A stretch of DNA of 5,181 bases from assembly GCA_002383325.1 (NCBI GenBank), contig DFYJ01000100.1:13728-18908 (forward strand). The letters are read 5' to 3'. This document shows, in pieces, positions 1 through 3,267 of the stretch (positions within the stretch are counted from its first letter, which is position 1; each line of letters starts with the position of its first letter). The position numbers were made by a program, and so were the translations under genes. The notes under the pieces are model-generated. The model was not told the DNA's origin. It made no database searches and saw nothing but the letters and a program-made list of their open reading frames with translations. This stretch comes from Candidatus Aminicenantes bacterium UBA4085. Its GTDB lineage: Bacteria > Acidobacteriota > Aminicenantia > Aminicenantales > UBA4085.

Positions 1-139
1 TCCGCGACTCGAGCGTGGCTTGGGGCTTGGCGGCGGCCTGGCCCGCTTCCTGGTCGAAGCCCGTCAAGGCGGCCGCCGCCGTGAAGACGAAAGCAATAAG
101 GGAAACGTTGAGAATATTTCGACGTTGGATGGGATTCAT
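1..139 (-). CDS. Exported protein, N-terminal fragment (cut by window edge)
   Basis: Only the first 46 codons are in the window; the rest lies beyond position 1. The translation starts MNPIQRRNILNVSLIAFVF, followed by an Ala-rich stretch and then a Gln/Ala/Lys-rich linker. A basic n-region, a hydrophobic core at about residues 9-25 and a polar region after it make a signal peptide. The RRNIL sequence resembles a twin-arginine (Tat) motif (RRxFL), so Tat export is possible but unproven. The mature domain is not visible and no function can be given. The ATG at 139 has no usable Shine-Dalgarno: AGGG is present but only one base from the ATG. A TATAAT hexamer ends 6 nt upstream, which fits a leaderless transcript. 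An in-frame ATG at 178 is an alternative start, also without a Shine-Dalgarno, and would add 13 residues. The gene follows the 232-1368 gene on the same strand after 92 nt. Confidence 0.7.
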   Translation of the reverse strand, partial: MNPIQRRNILNVSLIAFVFTAAAALTGFDQEAGQAAAKPQATLESR

Positions 140-145
140 GCCCTG

Positions 146-175
146 ATTATAGCCGCAATTCCGGGTCGATGAAAA
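146..175 (-). promoter_or_regulatory. Candidate leaderless promoter of the left-edge exported-protein gene
   Basis: Read on the minus strand, TATAAT (151-146) is a perfect -10 hexamer, with TTTTCA (175-170, 4 of 6 matches to TTGACA) 18 nt upstream. The -10 ends exactly 6 nt before the ATG at 139, so transcription would start at or next to the start codon. The call depends on the 139 start being correct; with the alternative start at 178 this stretch would be coding. Confidence 0.45.
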
Positions 176-211
176 CATGCGGGATGTGGCGGGAGTGCAG
201 CGCCATCGAAT

Positions 212-224
212 CGCCAACGTGGCG
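212..224 (-). terminator. Short GC-rich hairpin after the 232-1368 gene (weak terminator candidate)
   Basis: Seven bases past the TGA at 234-232, the minus strand can fold CGCCA-CGT-TGGCG, a 5-bp stem with a 3-nt loop. No run of T follows, so it lacks the second half of an intrinsic terminator. It may only stabilise the mRNA end, or be chance in GC-rich sequence. Confidence 0.2.
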
Positions 225-231
225 CCTGAGA

Positions 232-1368
232 TCAGAAGCTGTACCCCAACCCCACGAATCCGACGGCTTTCCAGGCAGTCCGGAACGGCGCGTCGGGATC
301 GCCCGGCAGGGTCTTGGCCCGGCCGCTGACGACGATATCCTGCGGATCCCGGGGCGTCTGGAGGCCCATAAGGGCCACGCCCGCGTTGATGGCCAGCCCC
401 CGCAGCAGCCCGAATCCGGCCCCGGCGCAAATTCCCATGTCGGGGGCCAGAACGACGCCCGCGAAGAGGCGAAACCGCTCGGCGAGGGTCATCCGCGCCG
501 TGTCGGGATCGTAGGCGACGGGGTGGAAGTTGAGGATAGCGGCCCCTAGCGGATTCTTCGGCGGATCGTCGGCGTAGTAGCCGTCGTCGGTCAGACGCAC
601 CCTGTCCGCGGCGAAGCTCCGTCCCAGCATGAAGGCGCTGATCACGCCGAAGCTCAAGCGCGTCCAAGGGGCGTTCTTGAAGGTGAAGCTGCCCTTGACC
701 TCCTTGACGCCGGCTTTCGCCGCCGCCTTCGGCAAGAACACCGCCGCGTCGGCGATCTGCACCTTGGCCCGGGCGTAGGGGAGGGCGACTTTCCGGACGA
801 TAAAATTCGAGAGGACCTTCTTGGTCGCTTTCGTCCTGCCAACGACGATCTGGATGAGAAACGGCTCGATCTTCTTGACGAACCGGGGCACATCGGCCAG
901 GAGCGGGTCCTCGGTTTCCGTCGAGAGATAGCCCGTCTTCAGATCGAAGTCGATCCCGGCGCCCAGGACGATCTCGTAGATCTCTCTCTTGCCCGGGATG
1001 CTTGCCGCATAGGGCGCCGGCGACGGCTTGTGCCAGGCGAAACGGACGAGCTTGAGATCGCCGCCTTCCTCGCGGGCCGGGAAAACGACGATGTAGAAAT
1101 TCTTCTCGGGATCCAGGTTCTCCCGGATTTTCCGGCCCTCCTCGCCCCGTTCCATCCACAGCTCCAGGCCGTCGATCTTCTTCTGCAGATCGTTCCACTG
1201 CCCTGTAAAGTAGAGCTCAGAAAGGCTTGCCGTGAGATCGCCCAGGTCCTCGATCGCTCCGGATCCAACGTAAACCGGCCGGGAGGGGACTTGGGCGGAG
1301 AGGGCAGCAGCAACCGCCAATACTGCGCCAACAAGAACCAAGAAGGACTTGCCAAACTTCGTTGTCAT
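232..1368 (-). CDS. Secreted, probably outer-membrane-associated protein of unknown family
   Basis: A 378-aa protein that I do not recognise. The start MTTKFGKSFLVLVGAVLAV is a standard Sec signal peptide with likely cleavage near Ala25-Gln26. The first half of the mature protein is charged and mixed (a Trp/Glu/Lys-rich stretch at about residues 45-75, then beta-like segments). The last 80-100 residues alternate small, aromatic and Gly-rich segments (near FRLFAGVVLAPDMGICAGAG) and end in GFVGLGYSF. A C-terminal Phe after an amphipathic strand is the usual signature recognised by the BAM outer-membrane assembly machinery, so a partial beta-barrel or barrel-anchored protein is inferred. Start choice: the frame opens at a GTG at 1446, but the signal peptide and an AGGGGAGA Shine-Dalgarno point to the adjacent ATGs at 1371 and 1368. 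The one at 1368 has the better spacing. The gene lies 74 nt after the two-helix membrane-protein gene and may share its mRNA. Confidence 0.75.
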   Translation of the reverse strand: MTTKFGKSFLVLVGAVLAVAAALSAQVPSRPVYVGSGAIEDLGDLTASLSELYFTGQWNDLQKKIDGLELWMERGEEGRKIRENLDPEKNFYIVVFPAREEGGDLKLVRFAWHKPSPAPYAASIPGKREIYEIVLGAGIDFDLKTGYLSTETEDPLLADVPRFVKKIEPFLIQIVVGRTKATKKVLSNFIVRKVALPYARAKVQIADAAVFLPKAAAKAGVKEVKGSFTFKNAPWTRLSFGVISAFMLGRSFAADRVRLTDDGYYADDPPKNPLGAAILNFHPVAYDPDTARMTLAERFRLFAGVVLAPDMGICAGAGFGLLRGLAINAGVALMGLQTPRDPQDIVVSGRAKTLPGDPDAPFRTAWKAVGFVGLGYSF

Positions 1369-1372
1369 CATG

Positions 1373-1380
1373 TCTCCCCT
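1373..1380 (-). promoter_or_regulatory. Shine-Dalgarno that decides the start of the secreted-protein gene
   Basis: AGGGGAGA on the minus strand. From its GGAG core to the ATG at 1371 there are 2 nt, and to the tandem ATG at 1368 there are 5 nt, so 1368 is preferred. Together with the signal peptide, it argues against the upstream GTG at 1446. Confidence 0.7.
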
Positions 1381-1442
1381 AAGCCAGCCATGACAGCACG
1401 GCCGGCGGCGGCCGCGATCAATTCGGCGAGAATCCATTCCCC

Positions 1443-1778
1443 TCACAGCGGCGGGGCGTAGCGGCTCTTCTGGCCGGCCGGCGACGGCACCAGCATTCCC
1501 GCTACGGCGCCGATGGCGGTCGATCCCAGCGAGACGATGTAGTCAGGCACGATCCCCTTAAGGAAGACCGCGGACATGATCGTCAGAACGACCACCGCCA
1601 GCAGCCCGATGACGATGATCCGGTAGAACCACTCGTCCGCGTAGTAGGCCGGGATGTCCTTCTTGGCCTCCGCCAGCAGCTTTTCGATGGCCTCGACGGG
1701 ATCGTGCTTGGCCAAGTCCAGGCGCTTGGGGTCCTGCTTGACCAGCTCGACCATCCTTTTGGCGATGGGATCCTTCAT
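1443..1778 (-). CDS. Small membrane protein with two predicted transmembrane helices, unknown family
   Basis: A 111-aa protein of unrecognised family. Residues 1-50 are charged and helical-looking (MKDPIAKRMVELVKQDPKRL and onward, with two Asp-Pro pairs near residues 16-17 and 26-27). Hydrophobic segments follow at about residues 53-73 and 76-97, separated only by a short KG turn, and the protein ends in a short polar Pro-containing tail. With no signal peptide, a hairpin in the inner membrane with the charged N-terminal helix in the cytoplasm is the simplest topology. The Gly/Ala-rich second helix (GSTAIGAVAGML) would pack tightly, suggesting oligomers or a partner. Size and topology loosely recall holin-like or scaffold-type small membrane proteins, but no motif supports a function. 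The start at 1778 has a strong Shine-Dalgarno. The stop overlaps a GTG of the next reading frame by 4 nt (GTGA), though that GTG is probably not used. The ATPase gene ends 99 nt upstream on the same strand. Confidence 0.8.
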   Translation of the reverse strand: MKDPIAKRMVELVKQDPKRLDLAKHDPVEAIEKLLAEAKKDIPAYYADEWFYRIIVIGLLAVVVLTIMSAVFLKGIVPDYIVSLGSTAIGAVAGMLVPSPAGQKSRYAPPL

Positions 1779-1782
1779 TTTT

Positions 1783-1790
1783 CCCCTCCT
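1783..1790 (-). promoter_or_regulatory. Strong Shine-Dalgarno of the two-helix membrane-protein gene
   Basis: AGGAGGGG on the minus strand; the AGGAGG core is 6 nt from the ATG at 1778. This is close to the ideal complement of the 16S rRNA 3' end and makes the start nearly certain. Confidence 0.85.
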
Positions 1791-1804
1791 CGACGATCCG
1801 CCGG

Positions 1805-1831
1805 CGGCAGACGAACATAGCCCTCCTGCCG
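1805..1831 (-). other. Inverted repeat enclosing a second AGGAGGG and ATG, ATPase/membrane-protein gap
   Basis: On the minus strand CGGCAG (1831-1826) can pair with CTGCCG (1810-1805) around a 15-nt loop. The loop and adjoining stem hold an AGGAGGG (1827-1821) and an ATG (1818). That ATG opens a frame running out of phase into the membrane-protein gene, and its product looks like a shadow translation. The hairpin has no T-tract, so it is not a standard terminator. It could affect translation of the downstream gene or be chance. Confidence 0.2.
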
Positions 1832-1863
1832 GCTCTATGAATTTAGTCGGACGAGAGGCCCCG

Positions 1864-1880
1864 AAATGGACAAGCCGTCA
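1864..1880 (+). repeat. Direct repeat flanking the DUF4143 ATPase gene, left copy
   Basis: AAATGGACAAGCCGTCA. It matches the right copy (3077-3092, AAATGTCAAGCCGTCA) at 15 positions when GA is aligned with T. The last three bases are the stop codon of the ATPase gene on the minus strand. The exact core CAAGCCGTCA is 10 bp. A 10-mer recurs several times by chance in a window this long, so it is the longer gapped match and the position at both gene ends that make it notable. Confidence 0.45.
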
Positions 1881-3050
1881 GCGCGCGGCCAGGGCAATTT
1901 CGGAAATTTCAAGGTACGTCTTGGCTTTCACTCCCGGCCGGACCGAGGTGAATGCCGGACCCGTCGGGGAGGGCAGATGCACGATATAGGATTCGACGCG
2001 CTGCCCGGAGATTGACCCTGCCAATCTGGCCATCGGATCGGCCGTCTCCGGCCGGACGGTCCTTGTGGCCTTGGCTTCGACCAGGGCCAGCCCGCCGCCC
2101 TTTTGGGGGACAAGGAAATCGACTTCCAGGCCCTGCCGGTCGCGGAAGAAGTACAAGTCTTTCCTCCGCCCGGCGTTGATCTGGGCCTTGACGATCTCCA
2201 CGGCCACGAAATTCTCGAACAAGGGACCCCAGAACGGCGATCGTTCGAGCTGGCTCGATGTTTCGAGTCCCAGCAGGTAGGCTGCCAGTCCGGTGTCTCC
2301 GAAGTAGAGCTTGGGAGATTTGATGAGCCGTTTTCCGAAATTCTCGAAATAGGGAGGCACGAGAAGAATCTGATGCGTTGCCTCCAGGATGTTCAGCCAT
2401 TCCGAGATGGTGGGGACCGAAACCCCCAGCGGAGCCGCCAGATCGGATCTGTTGAGGACCTGGCCGATGCGGGCGGCCGCTAAAGCGAGAAAGCGGCGGA
2501 ACGTCGCCAAGCTGCGTATCGAGCTGATCGCCCGGACATCTTTCTCGAGATAGGTCTGAAGGTAGGAACGAAACCAGACGTCGGCCAGCCGGGGGCGTCC
2601 CAAGGCCTCCGGGAAACCCCCGGCAAGCGGGGACACTCGGGGCGATTCGGCGCACGAGAAGGGCAGCAATTGAAAGATCGCCGCCCGGCCGGCCATGGAT
2701 TCCGTGACCCCCCTCATGAGCGGCGGCTCTTGCGAGCCGGTCAGATACCAGCCTTTGGCCTTGGAGCCGCCCTGGTCGACCCTGGAGCGGATGTAGGGGA
2801 AGAGCTCCGGAAGATGCTGAATCTCATCCAGGATGACCGGGAGGCGGATCGAATCCAGGAAGGAGCGAGGGTCTTGCCGGACGCGGCCGATGATGTCGGG
2901 ATCTTCGAGCAAATGATAGGCGGCTCCGGGCAGCATCTTCCTCAGCAACGTCGTCTTGCCCGACCGCCTGGGCCCCGTTACGATCAGGACGGGAAAGTGA
3001 GCGGACGCCTTAAGGATCGGCCCCGATAAGCTCCTGGGGACGTAACGCAT
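1878..3050 (-). CDS. ATP-binding protein, AAA_14/DUF4143 family (AAA+ ATPase fused to a PD-(D/E)XK-like domain)
   Basis: A complete 390-aa member, of normal family length. The N-terminal AAA domain has Walker A GPRRSGKTT (residues 26-34), Walker B LPVILDEIQHLPE (Asp75, Glu76) and a sensor-like TGSQ (104-107). Family marks follow: GGFPEA (144-149), RSYLQTYLEKDV (161-172), a winged-helix-like segment at about 195-232 (SDLAAPLGVSVPTISEWLNI), and KLYFGDTGLAAYLLG (247-261). The C-terminal DUF4143 part carries FEN with Glu279, then EVDFLV with Asp311, and VEAKA with Glu325 and Lys327, which is the PD-(D/E)XK nuclease pattern with all key residues present. Family members are cytoplasmic, widespread and often multicopy; their biological role is not settled, and DNA binding or processing is inferred from the fold. 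The start at 3050 is secure: an in-frame TAA lies four codons upstream. No Shine-Dalgarno precedes it. A strong promoter abuts the gene and a direct repeat lies at both its ends. Confidence 0.93.
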   Translation of the reverse strand: MRYVPRSLSGPILKASAHFPVLIVTGPRRSGKTTLLRKMLPGAAYHLLEDPDIIGRVRQDPRSFLDSIRLPVILDEIQHLPELFPYIRSRVDQGGSKAKGWYLTGSQEPPLMRGVTESMAGRAAIFQLLPFSCAESPRVSPLAGGFPEALGRPRLADVWFRSYLQTYLEKDVRAISSIRSLATFRRFLALAAARIGQVLNRSDLAAPLGVSVPTISEWLNILEATHQILLVPPYFENFGKRLIKSPKLYFGDTGLAAYLLGLETSSQLERSPFWGPLFENFVAVEIVKAQINAGRRKDLYFFRDRQGLEVDFLVPQKGGGLALVEAKATRTVRPETADPMARLAGSISGQRVESYIVHLPSPTGPAFTSVRPGVKAKTYLEISEIALAAR

Positions 3051-3056
3051 ATGACA

Positions 3057-3085
3057 AATTTAAACTGATACTTTATAAATGTCAA
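3057..3085 (-). promoter_or_regulatory. Sigma-70-type promoter of the DUF4143 ATPase gene, leaderless arrangement
   Basis: On the minus strand there is a perfect TTGACA -35 (3085-3080), a 17-nt AT-rich spacer, and TAAATT (3062-3057, 4 of 6 matches to TATAAT). The -10 ends 6 nt before the ATG at 3050, so the expected start point is at the ATG itself. The absence of any purine-rich ribosome-binding site and the in-frame TAA that overlaps the -10 agree with leaderless translation. Confidence 0.65.
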
Positions 3086-3092
3086 GCCGTCA
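3077..3092 (+). repeat. Direct repeat flanking the DUF4143 ATPase gene, right copy
   Basis: AAATGTCAAGCCGTCA, partner of the copy at 1864-1880. It contains the -35 hexamer of the ATPase promoter (minus strand). Recombination between the two copies would remove the promoter -10 and the whole coding region and leave one repeat. Sequence outside the two copies shows no further similarity. Confidence 0.45.
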
Positions 3093-3126
3093 TCGGGGGA
3101 CCGATCGACGTCACCTGGTGCTTGAC
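3081..3126. repeat. Inverted repeat GTCAAGC/GCTTGAC next to the ATPase -35
   Basis: GTCAAGC (3081-3087) and GCTTGAC (3120-3126) form a 7-bp perfect inverted repeat with a 32-nt interval. The interval itself holds a possible small hairpin, ATCGG-GGGA-CCGAT (3092-3105), and the palindrome GACGTC (3107-3112). The left arm overlaps the -35 of the ATPase promoter, so binding of a regulator here would affect that promoter. It may also be chance. Confidence 0.3.
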
Positions 3127-3159
3127 GGTGTGGATTGAGGTGAAGAGCTCACCGGGTGC
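3111..3159. promoter_or_regulatory. Two palindromic CACC-N-GGTG boxes, candidate operator in the divergent region
   Basis: TCACCTGGTGC (3111-3121) and TCACCGGGTGC (3149-3159) differ at one base, the centre of the palindrome CACC-N-GGTG. They are 38 bp apart, between the two divergent genes. A further GGTGA at 3139-3143 forms a short inverted repeat with the TCACC of the second box around AGAGC. Paired palindromes are typical of dimeric repressor sites, but no regulator gene is in the window. Confidence 0.35.
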
Positions 3160-3256
3160 CTCGATCTGCCGCCCAATCGTAAAATGATTGTAAAATCTGC
3201 AACATACATGCATCCTAGAGACTATATCGCGCGTAGAATGGTATGAGAAGTGAAAA

Positions 3257-3262
3257 AAGGAG
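3257..3262 (+). promoter_or_regulatory. Shine-Dalgarno that decides the start of the VWA gene
   Basis: AAGGAG, 5 nt before the ATG at 3268. It lies inside the six extra codons gained by starting at the in-frame GTG at 3250, which itself has no upstream ribosome-binding site. The ATG at 3268 is therefore preferred. Confidence 0.85.
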
Positions 3263-3267
3263 CCAAC

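Larger units (their letters stand above)
3051..3267. other. Divergent intergenic region between the ATPase and VWA genes
   Basis: This 217-nt region separates the two divergent genes. It has an AT-rich left edge with the ATPase promoter, a GC-rich middle (about 3085-3175) holding the palindromic boxes, and an AT-rich right edge leading to the VWA gene. On the VWA side, TAGAAT (3234-3239, 5 of 6) is the best -10, but nothing close to TTGACA lies 16-18 nt upstream; an activator or alternative sigma factor may be needed. Upstream is GTAAAAT repeated at 3179-3185 and 3190-3196, an 11-nt period. A 43-codon frame (3213-3082, minus) is open in the middle with no ribosome-binding site. No RNA gene is recognisable. 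Confidence 0.6.

Noticed and set aside
1030..1461. 143-codon plus-strand frame opposite the secreted-protein gene
   Set aside because: It is antisense to a gene with a clear signal peptide and has no ribosome-binding site or recognisable domain.
1558..1818. 86-codon minus-strand frame starting at ATG 1818 with AGGAGGG upstream
   Set aside because: The spacing to the ATG is short (3 nt) and most of the frame overlaps the two-helix membrane protein, giving a His/Arg/Gly-rich product typical of out-of-frame reading.
1779..1877. Intrinsic terminator between the ATPase and the membrane-protein gene
   Set aside because: The only hairpin has a 15-nt loop and no following T-tract, so read-through is more likely.
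1909..2655. 248-codon minus-strand frame inside the ATPase gene
   Set aside because: It overlaps the DUF4143 gene in another frame and has Arg/Gly/Pro-rich shadow composition, while the main frame has all family motifs.
3051..3267. CRISPR array, tRNA or riboswitch in the divergent intergenic region
   Set aside because: There are no regularly spaced long repeats, no cloverleaf with TTCGA-type arm, and no recognisable riboswitch core.
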